64,000 nt of DNA, taken from assembly GCF_001751365.1 (NCBI RefSeq), contig NZ_LJGT01000038.1, positions 1,279,540 through 1,343,539 of the forward strand, given 5' to 3'. This stretch comes from Streptomyces abyssalis (GTDB lineage: Bacteria > Actinomycetota > Actinomycetes > Streptomycetales > Streptomycetaceae). Positions 1 to 8,403 of the stretch are shown here, piece by piece. The notes beneath the pieces were generated by a model. The model did not search any database and was not told the DNA's origin. It saw nothing but the letters and a program-made list of their open reading frames with translations. A program made the translations under genes and the position numbers. The stretch's first letter is position 1. Each line of letters starts with the position of its first letter.

Positions 1-914
1 AGCGGCGTGAACAGCCGCGCGAGCACAGGGGCCATGTTCTCTACGACGCTCTGCTTGGCCTCGACGAGCCACCCGGCCACCACGACCGCTCCGACGCCGC
101 CACAGGGCAGAAGCCACTGGGCGATGAAGGTGTCCGGGGTGATCCCGATGGCCTCGAAGGTCCCGAAGACGATCCCCATCAGCACACCGCCGCCGCAGGC
201 GATGAGCGAGAGATAGACGAACCATTCGCCGGTGAAGCGGATGAAGTCCATCCGCCGGCGTGACGATCGCAGGTCGTCGGAGACGTAGGCCAGGCCGACC
301 GCGAACCACAGGGCGATGGGGAGATGGATGCCGGTCAGTACCGCCGACTGGGAGTCGTCCGCGAGGGGATAGACGTTGGCCGCCACGGCTCCGGCCGCGA
401 ACAACGCCAGCAGCACGCCGGCCAGCGCCGGCACGGCCTTGCGGCGCCAGGCGAGGAAGGCCGCCAGCCAGGGAAGCGCGAAGAGGCCGAGGTTGCGTCC
501 GTAGAACGCGGCGTCCTCTTCGATGCCCATTCCGAACAGCTCCGGCAGCTTGACGGACATCGCCGCACCCGCCACACAGATCACCGTCGCGAGCAGGTCA
601 CGCCGCTTACGGGTGTCCGCCGCCGGGCCGTCGGTCTCACCCGTCAGCACCAGTTGCTTCCACAGCCGTTCGGAGTGCTCCCGGGCGAACTCGCGGGACA
701 GGTCGTCCAGGCCGCCCATGCGCTTGACGGCGACCAGGAAGGCCTCGTCGGCGCGCAGGCCGATGCCGATGAGCTCGTCGACGGAACCCCGGAGGTGATC
801 CTCGAGTTCCTCGGTGTCGGACTGCCGCAGCTCCGGGCGGCGGTGCGCGTACTGACGCCACTGGGCGAACTGGGCCTCCAGCCCGTCCTGACTGTGACTG
901 TCCGGCGCTGTCAT
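1..914 (-). CDS. permease-prefix (HAAS) integral membrane protein, 3' end outside window
   Basis: The reading frame is open from an ATG at 914 to the window edge, so the C-terminus is missing. The first ~75 residues are soluble and acidic, with the permease-prefix/HAAS pattern (EELEDHL, later RMGGLDDLSREFAREH). Several hydrophobic helices follow, including LFALPWLAAFLAW and VLLALFAAGAVAANVYP. The ATG overlaps the stop of the upstream PadR gene by 4 bases (ATGA), so the two are translationally coupled. PadR/HAAS pairs are common in actinomycetes and usually concern membrane-linked responses; the specific role is unknown. A second pair of the same architecture lies at 33.2-34.6 kb. Confidence 0.8.
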   Translation of the reverse strand, partial: MTAPDSHSQDGLEAQFAQWRQYAHRRPELRQSDTEELEDHLRGSVDELIGIGLRADEAFLVAVKRMGGLDDLSREFAREHSERLWKQLVLTGETDGPAADTRKRRDLLATVICVAGAAMSVKLPELFGMGIEEDAAFYGRNLGLFALPWLAAFLAWRRKAVPALAGVLLALFAAGAVAANVYPLADDSQSAVLTGIHLPIALWFAVGLAYVSDDLRSSRRRMDFIRFTGEWFVYLSLIACGGGVLMGIVFGTFEAIGITPDTFIAQWLLPCGGVGAVVVAGWLVEAKQSVVENMAPVLARLFTP

Positions 915-1282
915 GCCGGGCCCTCCAGGGGCATCGCCCTCGTCCTCAGATCGCCGGAGCCGAGCCAGATCTGCTTGAGCGCGTCCACGACCGTGTCCCA
1001 CTGGCGGCGCTGCTCGGCGAGCTCGCCGAGGCCCTTTTCGGTGATGCGGTAGTACTTGCGCCGCCGCTCACCGGCGGCCGACTGCCAGCTCGACTCCGCG
1101 AGTCCGAGGCGCTCGAGCCGGTGCAGCAGTGGATAGAGCAGGCCTTCTGTCCACTCCAGCTCTCCGCCGGACAGCTCGTGGATCCGCCTGAGGATCGCGT
1201 AGCCGTAGCTCTCCCCCTCGGCCAGGATGCCCAGCACCATCGGTGTCGCCGAGGCGGCCACGAGGTCCTTGGTGACTCTCAC
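911..1282 (-). CDS. PadR family transcriptional regulator
   Basis: 123 residues, a normal size for the short PadR class. The winged helix is clear: residues 14-35 (PMVLGILAEGESYGYAILRR), then WTEGLLYPLLHRLERLGL and the wing GERRRKYYRITEKG. A C-terminal helix should provide the dimer interface. The GTG start at 1282 has GGGAGG seven to twelve bases upstream; longer frames in this register are only the antisense of the ATP-grasp and hydrolase genes. It is co-transcribed with the overlapping membrane protein gene, which it probably represses together with itself. Confidence 0.9.
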   Translation of the reverse strand: MRVTKDLVAASATPMVLGILAEGESYGYAILRRIHELSGGELEWTEGLLYPLLHRLERLGLAESSWQSAAGERRRKYYRITEKGLGELAEQRRQWDTVVDALKQIWLGSGDLRTRAMPLEGPA

Positions 1283-1310
1283 GAGACCTCCCTGCGCCTC
1301 ATGCCATGGA

Positions 1311-1359
1311 ATACCTTGGACTGCGATGCATAATAGCTTTAGGTATCGGCTCCCCACAA
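1311..1359 (-). promoter_or_regulatory. putative promoter/operator of the PadR pair
   Basis: On the minus strand TTGTGG (1359-1354) and TATTAT (1335-1330) are spaced by 18 bases. ATACCT (1311-1316) and AGGTAT (1341-1346) form inverted arms around the -10 region, as expected for an autoregulated PadR operon. This is a pattern match only. Confidence 0.4.
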
Positions 1360-1543
1360 GAACTTCCGGAGCGGAACAGGGAGAGAGGCCGGGCTCTGTG
1401 CGTTGCGCCGGGGGCGACGCTGCGGACGGGCCGCCGCCGACGGGCCGCCTTGCCGGCGCCGCTGCGGACACCCGTACCGGCCCGGCGCAACCCGGGCATC
1501 CAGATGCCTGAGTGGATGCGCCGAGTGGGGGTACCGGGGCGCC

Positions 1544-2824
1544 ATGGTGAACAGGCCGGAGAACGTATTCGTGCTCGGACTCGACGAGCGCAATCGTGAA
1601 CTTTTGCACGATCTTCCTCATCTGTCCGCGTACCGCTTCCATGCGCTGCTCGGCAAGGAGGAACTCATGGAGGACGAGGAGGTGCCGCTGCGCAGCCTCC
1701 TCGACAAGGCGGAGAGCAGGGTGAAGGCGTTCGACGGACCGGTCGACGCGATCGTGGGGTACTGGGACTTCCCGGTGAGCTCGATGGTGCCGATTCTGTG
1801 CGAACGCCTCGGCTTGCCGTCCGCCTCGCTGGAATCGGTCGTGAAGTGCGAGAACAAGTACTGGAGCCGGCTGGAGCAGCAGAAGGTCTGCGACGCGCAC
1901 CCGCCGTTCGCACTGGTGGATCTCGACGACCCGAGGCCCCCGGCGGAGCTCGGCTTCCCGATGTGGCTGAAGCCGGTGAAGTCCTACTCGTCGGCGCTGG
2001 CGTTCCGGGTGGAGGATCAGGAGCAGTTCGACGACGCCGTCGCCCAGATCCGGGACGGGATCGGCGGCATAGGCGAGGCGTTCGACTTCGTGCTCTCGAT
2101 GCTGGACCTGCCGCCGGAGGTCGCGACCGCCGGCGGCCAGGGGGTCTGCCTGGCCGAGGAGGAGATCTCCGGCCGGCAGCTGACGGTCGAGGGCTACAGC
2201 TGCGACGGCAAGGTCCACTGCTACGGCGTGGTCGACTCCGTCCTCTACGAAGGGACGTCGAGCTTCCTGCGCTACCAGTACCCCTCGTCGGTCCCGGCAG
2301 ATCTCGCCGACCGCATGTGCGACGTCTCCACCCGGGTCGTGCAGCAGATCGGCCTGGACAACTCCACGTTCAACATCGAGTTCTTCTGGGACCAGGAGCG
2401 GGACCGGATCAACATCGTCGAGGTCAACCCGAGGCTCTCCCAGTCGCACGCCCCGCTCTTCGAGCAGGTCGACGGCGTGCCGAACCACCAGTGCATGATC
2501 AGCCTCGCGCTCGGCCGCGACCCGCACCTTCCGCACCGCAAGGGTCCGTTCGACGTCGCAGGCAAGTGGTTCCTGCGGCGCTTCTCCGACGGGTACGTAC
2601 GCAGGAGCCCGAGCGACGAGGACATCGCGCGGGTCGAGCGGGAGGTGCCCGGCACGATCGTGGACATCACCGCCACCGAAGGCGGCCGGCTGTCCGAGCT
2701 GCAGTCCCAGGACAGCTACAGCTACGAGCTGGCGGCCATGTACATCGGAGCGCGGGACGAGGCCGAGCTCGGGGAGAAGTACGAGCGCTGCCTCGAACTG
2801 CTGCCGTTCGAATTCGACGAATAG
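1544..2824 (+). CDS. ATP-grasp domain protein (carboxylate-amine/thiol ligase type)
   Basis: 426 residues. An N-terminal Rossmann-like pre-ATP-grasp domain (ENVFVLGLDERNRELL) is followed by an ATP-grasp core: FPMWLKPVKSYSSALAFRV (ATP-binding lysine), ISGRQLTVEGYSCDG, and NIEFFWDQERDRINIVEVNPRLSQSHAPLF, which carries the metal-binding Glu and Asn-Pro-Arg. Family members join a carboxylate to an amine or similar nucleophile through an acylphosphate. The substrate cannot be read from sequence. The hydrolase gene follows after 27 bases with its own strong ribosome site, so the two form an operon. The ATG at 1544 is preferred because the longer frame adds only Arg-rich low-complexity sequence; its ribosome site is weak. 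Confidence 0.85.
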   Translation: MVNRPENVFVLGLDERNRELLHDLPHLSAYRFHALLGKEELMEDEEVPLRSLLDKAESRVKAFDGPVDAIVGYWDFPVSSMVPILCERLGLPSASLESVVKCENKYWSRLEQQKVCDAHPPFALVDLDDPRPPAELGFPMWLKPVKSYSSALAFRVEDQEQFDDAVAQIRDGIGGIGEAFDFVLSMLDLPPEVATAGGQGVCLAEEEISGRQLTVEGYSCDGKVHCYGVVDSVLYEGTSSFLRYQYPSSVPADLADRMCDVSTRVVQQIGLDNSTFNIEFFWDQERDRINIVEVNPRLSQSHAPLFEQVDGVPNHQCMISLALGRDPHLPHRKGPFDVAGKWFLRRFSDGYVRRSPSDEDIARVEREVPGTIVDITATEGGRLSELQSQDSYSYELAAMYIGARDEAELGEKYERCLELLPFEFDE

Positions 2825-2851
2825 TCCGGCGAACAGGAGGAGAACGCGGGA

Positions 2852-4876
2852 ATGAAGGAGGTCAGCTCCCGGCCGCAGGCGGTCAAGGAGGAGGAGCACG
2901 TCTGGATCCCCACCCGGGACGGCACGTGGCTGGCCGGGCGCATCTGGCGTCCGGTCGCCTCGGACACGGAGCCGGTTCCGGGGATCCTGGAGTTCATCCC
3001 GTACCGCAAGCGTGATCTGACCGCTGTGCGCGACTCGGTCAACCACCCGTACATCGCGGGGCACGGCTACGCCTGCGTGCGGGTCGATCTGCGCGGCAGC
3101 GGCGACTCCGAGGGCGTGCTCGACGACGAGTACCTGGAGCAGGAGTTCTGCGACGGCGAGGATGTCCTCGAATGGATGGCCGAGCAGCCGTGGTGCAGCG
3201 GCCGCACCGGGATGATGGGCATCTCCTGGGGCGGATTCAACGCCCTTCAGCTCGCCGCGCGCCGCCCGCCGAGCCTCGGTGCGATCGCGGCGCTCTCCTA
3301 CAGCGACGACCGCTACGCCGACGACGTGCACTACATGGGCGGCTGCCTGCTCAGCGACAACCTCTCGTGGGCCTCGACGATGATGGCCTACAACTCGTGC
3401 CCGCCCGACCCCCAGGTGGTCGGTCCCCGGTGGCGCGAGATGTGGTACGAGCGGCTCGACGGCATGGTCCCGTGGCTGAGCGAGTGGCTGACCCATCAGC
3501 GGCGGGACGACTACTGGCGGCACGGCTCGGTCTGCGAGGACTACTCGGACGTCGGGTGCCCGGTGCTCGCCGTCAGCGGCTGGGCCGACGGCTACTCCAA
3601 CGCCGTCTTCCGCCTGCTGCAGGAGCTCAAGGTCCCGCGCCGGGGGCTGATCGGTCCGTGGTCGCACAAGTATCCGCACCTCGGCGTGCCGGGCCCCGCC
3701 ATCGGCTTCCTGCAGGAACTGGTGCGCTGGTGGGACCACTGGCTCAAGGACGAGGACAACGGAGTGATGGACGGGCCCATGCTCTGCACCTGGATGCAGG
3801 AGAGCATGCCGCCGTCCACCTCCTACGACGAACGTCCGGGGCGCTGGGTCGGGGAACCCGGCTGGCTCTCCCCGCACGTCGAACGCGTCCAGCACCCCCT
3901 GGGGCAGCACTGGATCGGGCGGCCCGGCGAGCAGCTCGCCTCACCGCCGCTCAGCGTGGAATCCCCGTTGTCCGTGGGCCAGTTCGCCGGGAAGTGGTGC
4001 TCCTACAACGCGCCTCCCGACCTGCCGTACGACCAGCGGGAGGAGGACGGCGGTTCGCTGGTCTTCGAGAGCGAACCGCTGGAGGAGCGCTGCGAGATCC
4101 TCGGCGGGCCGGTCCTGCACGCGACGCTGGAGGTGGACCGGCCGGTGGCGATGGTGGCCGTACGGCTCTCCGACGTGGCACCGGACGGACGGGCGACGCG
4201 GGCGACGTACGGACTGCTCAATCTCACCCACCGCAACAGCCATGCCGAACCCGAGGGTCTCGAACCCGGTGAGCGCTACCAGGTCAGCGTCCAGCTCAAC
4301 GGTGTGGCACAGGCCTTCCCGGCCGGACACCGGATCCGGATCGCTCTGTCGACCTCGTACTGGCCGCTCGCCTGGCCGCCGCCGGAGCCGGTGCGGATGA
4401 CCGTGCATCCGGCGGAGAGCTCGCTGGAGCTGCCGATCCGCTCGAACACCGAACCCGACGAGCTGCCGACGCCGCTGTTCGGGGATCCGGAAGGTGCCCC
4501 GCCGTTGCCGAGCCAGGTGGTCCGGCCCGGTGAGGAGCGCTGGACGGTCTCGCGTGAGCTCGTCGACTACCGGTCGGCGCTGGAGGTCGTGAAGGACCTC
4601 GGCGTGGTGTACATGGAGGACATCGACCTGGAGCTGACCCGCCGGGCGCACGAGCGCTACAGCTGGACCGGTGACGATTTCGACTCCGTGCGTGGCGAGA
4701 TCGAATGGGTCATGGGTTTCACCCGCGGGGACTGGGACGCGCGTGCGACGACGCGCACCGTGCTGACCTCCGACGTGTCGAACTTCTACGTCCACGCGAC
4801 CTTGGACGCCTACGAAGGCGACCGCCGGGTGCGGTCCCGCAACTGGGACCTGACCATCCCGCGGGACCACGTCTGA
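2852..4876 (+). CDS. CocE/NonD family alpha/beta hydrolase (X-Pro dipeptidyl-peptidase-like)
   Basis: 674 residues. The N-terminal alpha/beta-hydrolase part has an oxyanion segment (IPYRKRD), the nucleophile elbow GISWGG (Ser125), GWADGYSN (Asp246) and GPWSHKYP (His272). A C-terminal jelly-roll domain (from ~residue 390; GGPVLHATLEVDRP, GHRIRIALSTSYWP) is typical of CocE and Xaa-Pro peptidases. The family cleaves esters or amides, including cocaine esterase and prolyl dipeptidases. It starts at an ATG behind AGGAGG, just after the ATP-grasp gene. The pairing suggests opposing or sequential steps on one amide or ester metabolite; this is inference. No signal peptide is visible, so the protein is probably cytoplasmic. 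Confidence 0.88.
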   Translation: MKEVSSRPQAVKEEEHVWIPTRDGTWLAGRIWRPVASDTEPVPGILEFIPYRKRDLTAVRDSVNHPYIAGHGYACVRVDLRGSGDSEGVLDDEYLEQEFCDGEDVLEWMAEQPWCSGRTGMMGISWGGFNALQLAARRPPSLGAIAALSYSDDRYADDVHYMGGCLLSDNLSWASTMMAYNSCPPDPQVVGPRWREMWYERLDGMVPWLSEWLTHQRRDDYWRHGSVCEDYSDVGCPVLAVSGWADGYSNAVFRLLQELKVPRRGLIGPWSHKYPHLGVPGPAIGFLQELVRWWDHWLKDEDNGVMDGPMLCTWMQESMPPSTSYDERPGRWVGEPGWLSPHVERVQHPLGQHWIGRPGEQLASPPLSVESPLSVGQFAGKWCSYNAPPDLPYDQREEDGGSLVFESEPLEERCEILGGPVLHATLEVDRPVAMVAVRLSDVAPDGRATRATYGLLNLTHRNSHAEPEGLEPGERYQVSVQLNGVAQAFPAGHRIRIALSTSYWPLAWPPPEPVRMTVHPAESSLELPIRSNTEPDELPTPLFGDPEGAPPLPSQVVRPGEERWTVSRELVDYRSALEVVKDLGVVYMEDIDLELTRRAHERYSWTGDDFDSVRGEIEWVMGFTRGDWDARATTRTVLTSDVSNFYVHATLDAYEGDRRVRSRNWDLTIPRDHV

Positions 4877-5042
4877 ACGGTGACGGCGCGCTCTCCGCGG
4901 GGCCGCCGGCGTACGTGCGAGAGCGGTCCGCGCTCTTCACCCCTGCGCACGGCGGCCCCGCGGGAGGGCGAACCGGAACGGCGGGAACGGATGCGAGGTG
5001 TGACCATGGGAGCTACTGGCGCCGGGTGAGAGGACGGACGTC

Positions 5043-6122
5043 ATGGCTCGCGCAGTGTGGTCAGGATCGCTGACATTCGGGCTGGTCACTCTTCCCGTCC
5101 AGCTTGCGACGGCGACGGAGTCCCATACCGTCCGCTTCCACCAGCTGGAGCGTGGGACCTCCGACCGCGTACGCAACAAGAGGGTGAACGAGCGGACCGG
5201 CAAGGAAGTCCCGTACGACAAGATCGTCAAGGGATACGACACCGGTGGCGGCGAGTACGTCGTCGTCGAACCGGCCGAACTGGACGAGATCACCCCCGGC
5301 CGCTCCCAGGCGATCGAGATCTCGGGATTCGTCGAGCTGGACGCCATCGAACCCGCCTACTTCGACAGCACGTACTTCCTCCAGCCGCGCAAGGAACAGG
5401 CCAACGTCTACGGGCTGTTGCGGGACGCACTGGCGGAGACCGGGCGGGCGGGCATCGCGGTGATGAGCATGCGGCAGAAGGACTACCTCGTCGCGGTGCA
5501 CGAGCAGGGCGGGGTCCTGGTGATGCACACGCTGCACTGGGCGGACGAGGTCCGCGACCCGCACGAGACGCTGAGCAACCTGCCACCGCGGTCCGAGGCG
5601 CCGGCCCGGGAGCGGAAGATGGCAAGTCAGCTGATCGAAGCCATGGCGATGGAATGGAACCCGCACGACTACCGGGACCGTACCCAGGAGCGGGTGCGGG
5701 AGCTGGTCGAAGCGAAGCGGGCCGGTGAGACCGTGGAGAAGGCCGAGAAGCCGCCCGAGTCGACGAACGTGGTCGACCTGATGTCGATGCTGGAGGCCTC
5801 CGTCGACCAGGCCCGCTCCTCCCGTACGGGTACGGGCCGGAAGGAGAAGGCCGCCAGGTCAAAGGCCGGGACCGGGGCGGGGGCCAGGGCAGGGACCAAG
5901 TCCGGGGCCAAGTCGGGGACCACGAGCGGGACCAGGGGCGGCACGGCGAAGAAGACGGCCGGTAAGAAGCCCGCTCGGAAGAGGTCAGGGCCGGACCTGG
6001 GCGGTCTCACGAAGGACGAGCTGTACCAGCTCGCCACGGAGGCCGATGTCCCCGGCCGTTCCCGCATGAACCGCGCCGAGCTCGAAAGGGCCGTCGCACG
6101 GAGCGCCAAGAGCGCCGCCTGA
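5043..6122 (+). CDS. ku: Ku protein, non-homologous end joining
   Basis: 359 residues. The start MARAVWSGSLTFGLVTLPVQL is the hallmark of bacterial Ku, and the Ku ring core runs to about residue 255. Bacterial Ku binds DNA ends as a homodimer and recruits LigD; no ligD lies in this window. The tail is unusually long. Residues ~260-320 are a Lys/Ala/Gly/Thr-rich basic stretch built from short repeats (KSGAKSGTTSG, KKTAGKKPARKR), followed by a small SAP/Rho-N-like helical motif (LTKDELYQLATEADVPGRSRMNRAELERAV). Such extended tails help DNA binding in actinomycete Ku proteins. It is a single gene with 166 bases of unremarkable sequence before it. Confidence 0.96.
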   Translation: MARAVWSGSLTFGLVTLPVQLATATESHTVRFHQLERGTSDRVRNKRVNERTGKEVPYDKIVKGYDTGGGEYVVVEPAELDEITPGRSQAIEISGFVELDAIEPAYFDSTYFLQPRKEQANVYGLLRDALAETGRAGIAVMSMRQKDYLVAVHEQGGVLVMHTLHWADEVRDPHETLSNLPPRSEAPARERKMASQLIEAMAMEWNPHDYRDRTQERVRELVEAKRAGETVEKAEKPPESTNVVDLMSMLEASVDQARSSRTGTGRKEKAARSKAGTGAGARAGTKSGAKSGTTSGTRGGTAKKTAGKKPARKRSGPDLGGLTKDELYQLATEADVPGRSRMNRAELERAVARSAKSAA

Positions 6123-6217
6123 ACGTTGACTCGGCCTGAGAGGCGGCCGTCCCGACGTCTGTTACTCCCGAGGTCGTGCGGGTACCCAGGCGTTCGCCAC
6201 GCTCAAGGAGTCGCCTG

Positions 6218-7102
6218 ATGACCGAATCCGGCTCGGATCACCCCACGCGCCGGCAGCCGCAGCCGCCGTTCCCCCAGCAGGACGACGAACACCCCGGCTA
6301 CACCGACCGCATGAGCCCGCGCCCCGACCACGGGGAGGAGAGCTACGAGGGCTCCGGCCGCCTCACCGGCCGCAAGGCCGTGATCACGGGTGGGGACTCC
6401 GGCATCGGACGGGCGGTCGCGTTGGCGTTCGCCCGCGAGGGCGCGGACGTGCTGCTGACCTACCTGCCGGAGGAGGAGGGCGAGGCGCGGGAGACCGTCC
6501 GCCTCGTGGAGGATGCCGGCCGCCGTGCCGTACCGCTGGCATGCGACATCAGGGAGGAGGCCGAGTGCGGACGCGTCGTCGAGGCTGCCGCCGGCGAGTT
6601 CGGCAGGATCGACGTCCTGATCAACAACGCGGCCTACCAGATGTCCCAGCCGGACGGCATCGAGGCCGTCACCACCGATCAGTTCGACCGGGTCGTACGC
6701 ACCAACCTCTACGGCATGTTCTGGCTGACCAAGCTCGCTCTTCCGCACATCCCCGAGGGCGGGACCATCATCAACACGACCTCGGTGCAGGCGTACAAGC
6801 CCAGCCCGCATCTGCTGGACTACGCCATGACCAAGGGCGCGATCGTCACCTTCACCCAGGGGCTCGCGGCGATGCTGATCGAGCGGGGTATCCGCGTCAA
6901 CGCCGTGGCGCCGGGCCCCGTGTGGACACCGCTGATCCCCTCGACACTGCCCGACACAAGCGAGTTCGGGAAGCAGAGCCCTCTCGGCCGGGCGGGCCAG
7001 CCGGCCGAGATGGCACCGGCCTATGTCTTCCTCGCCTCCCCGGAGTCCAGCTACATCACCGCCGAGATCATCAACGCGACCGGCGGCACTCCGCTTCCGT
7101 GA
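6218..7102 (+). CDS. SDR family oxidoreductase, general-stress type
   Basis: 294 residues. NADP-binding Rossmann motif TGGDSGIGR, NNAAYQ after strand 4, and the catalytic pattern Ser (NTTSVQ), Tyr and Lys (YAMTKGA). The N-terminal ~45 residues (PFPQQDDEHPGYTDRMSPRPDHGEESY) are the extra arm of the YhdF/YdaD/GSP39-type glucose/ribitol dehydrogenase group, which is often general-stress induced. It ends IINATGGTPLP as in that group. The ATG at 6218 has AAGGAG nearby; an earlier in-frame start adds an Arg/Ser-rich stretch without a ribosome site. Substrate unknown. Confidence 0.9.
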   Translation: MTESGSDHPTRRQPQPPFPQQDDEHPGYTDRMSPRPDHGEESYEGSGRLTGRKAVITGGDSGIGRAVALAFAREGADVLLTYLPEEEGEARETVRLVEDAGRRAVPLACDIREEAECGRVVEAAAGEFGRIDVLINNAAYQMSQPDGIEAVTTDQFDRVVRTNLYGMFWLTKLALPHIPEGGTIINTTSVQAYKPSPHLLDYAMTKGAIVTFTQGLAAMLIERGIRVNAVAPGPVWTPLIPSTLPDTSEFGKQSPLGRAGQPAEMAPAYVFLASPESSYITAEIINATGGTPLP

Positions 7103-7205
7103 CGCCCGGACCTGACCCCTGGACTGACCCCTGGATCTGACGGCTGGGCCCGCGGCCTGTACCTGAGGCTCTGCGGCGGCGGCCTCCGGTGACGGCCCGT
7201 GCCGG

Positions 7206-7574
7206 CTACGTCGGCGGCCAGCCCGGACCGTGGTGGGCGAGGCCCGTGGCCAGGGCCGCCGCCGACAGGCAGAAGAACGCCGCCCACGGCCCCAACTGGC
7301 GGTCGCCGACCCGAAGATGAGCGCAGAGCGCGCCGGCGAAGTAGAGCACGAGACCGGCGGCGGCGAGCGTGCCGAGCACAGGCACCGCGAACCCGGCCGG
7401 CAGCCCCAGGGCGCCGGCCGCCAGCAGAACGCCCAGCGGGCGCATCCAGGACCGGGGCACGCTCAACTTGTCCGCCTGCCTGGCGGGGTAGGCATGACCG
7501 GTGAGGTTCGCGGCGGCGGCCAGCCCGCTGACGGCCGAGGCGAGGAGGGTGACCACGAGGTACGTTGCGAACAC
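7206..7574 (-). CDS. DoxX family membrane protein
   Basis: 122 residues with four hydrophobic helices (e.g. LLASAVSGLAAAANLTGHA, PLGVLLAAGALGLPAGFAVP) and the DoxX-like second-helix pattern. The GTG start has AAGGAG upstream. DoxX proteins are quinone-linked or redox-associated membrane proteins of loosely defined function. It converges with the SDR gene, across a short GC-rich gap holding an imperfect repeat of GACCCCTGGA. Confidence 0.75.
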   Translation of the reverse strand: MFATYLVVTLLASAVSGLAAAANLTGHAYPARQADKLSVPRSWMRPLGVLLAAGALGLPAGFAVPVLGTLAAAGLVLYFAGALCAHLRVGDRQLGPWAAFFCLSAAALATGLAHHGPGWPPT

Positions 7575-7840
7575 GGCGGCTCCTTCTTCGCCGGGACCAC
7601 GGCCGGGTGTTCACCCTGATGACGAGACGGGGCGCCGGAAGGTGACACGCCCCCAGGCGTCAAGCCGGTCCGGCGGCAGCGCCCCCGGCATCCGTTCCAC
7701 TCGTGGCAAGGGACAGTGCGCGCCCGGGTCCGCACTCGGCGCAACTCGTCGTCGTACGGCCTCCGTTGTAAGTTGCGGGGGCATACGGCAACAGGTGCCG
7801 GGCTCGGACCACGTGACCACCACACCCGGAGGTAGCTCGG

Positions 7841-8371
7841 TTGGGAGCTTCTGAACGGCTTCGGAGGCATCTTCGCGAAGCGAGCGCGGACGCGAGGGAA
7901 CTCGGGCACGTCGCTCTGCACGGCGGCCGCGGAAGCCACGCGGAGCACGTGGTGCGCAGGCTGGACGATTCGCTGAACCGCGCCGAGGAGGCCGGCCGGG
8001 ACCTCCAGGCCCAGTACGCCATCTGGCACCACGCCGTGTACGCAGCCCAGTTGGGCGCCCGCAGGGCCCAAGTCATCGCAGTCCTGGGGCTGTTGGTCCT
8101 GGCCGGGCTCGGATACGCCGTCGCCTTCTCCGCGACGCGCGGCGTGCTGGAGAGCGTGGCCCACGACCGCTTCAACCCTTCGGATACAGCCCAGCTGATC
8201 ACCGCCGTCGGCGGCCTGACGACCGCCGTGGGCCTGAGCATCGCCGCCGTCATCAAGGCCGTTGCGCTCCTCGTCCACTCACGCGCGGACATGCTGCGCG
8301 CACGTGCCGGTCTGCCGCCGGGCGAGAGCGCAGCCCAGGAGGAACCGCCTTCCGACGCAACCGCTCCGTGA
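7841..8371 (+). CDS. small two-helix membrane protein of unknown function
   Basis: 176 residues, not recognised. An N-terminal charged, probably coiled segment (RLDDSLNRAEEAGRDLQAQYAIWHHAVYAAQLGARR) is followed by a transmembrane helix (AQVIAVLGLLVLAGLGYAVAF), a short loop and a second helix (LITAVGGLTTAVGLSIAAVIKAVALLV). The start codon is TTG at 7841 with GGAGGT seven bases upstream, which decides the start. The gene converges on the phosphatase gene. Confidence 0.7.
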   Translation: MGASERLRRHLREASADARELGHVALHGGRGSHAEHVVRRLDDSLNRAEEAGRDLQAQYAIWHHAVYAAQLGARRAQVIAVLGLLVLAGLGYAVAFSATRGVLESVAHDRFNPSDTAQLITAVGGLTTAVGLSIAAVIKAVALLVHSRADMLRARAGLPPGESAAQEEPPSDATAP

Positions 8372-8403
8372 CGGGGCCCCGGGGCCGGCAGCGGTCCCGT
8401 CAC
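8368..8403. terminator. bidirectional hairpin between convergent genes
   Basis: GTGACGGG (8368-8375) pairs perfectly with CCCGTCAC (8396-8403) around a GGCCCCGGGGCC-containing loop. The stem includes the stop codons of both converging genes, fitting a shared terminator. Confidence 0.6.

Noticed and set aside
1283..3910. Minus-strand open frame of ~870 codons extending upstream of the PadR gene
   Set aside because: Antisense of the ATP-grasp and hydrolase genes; His/Val/Arg-rich composition. Only the last 123 residues are the real PadR.
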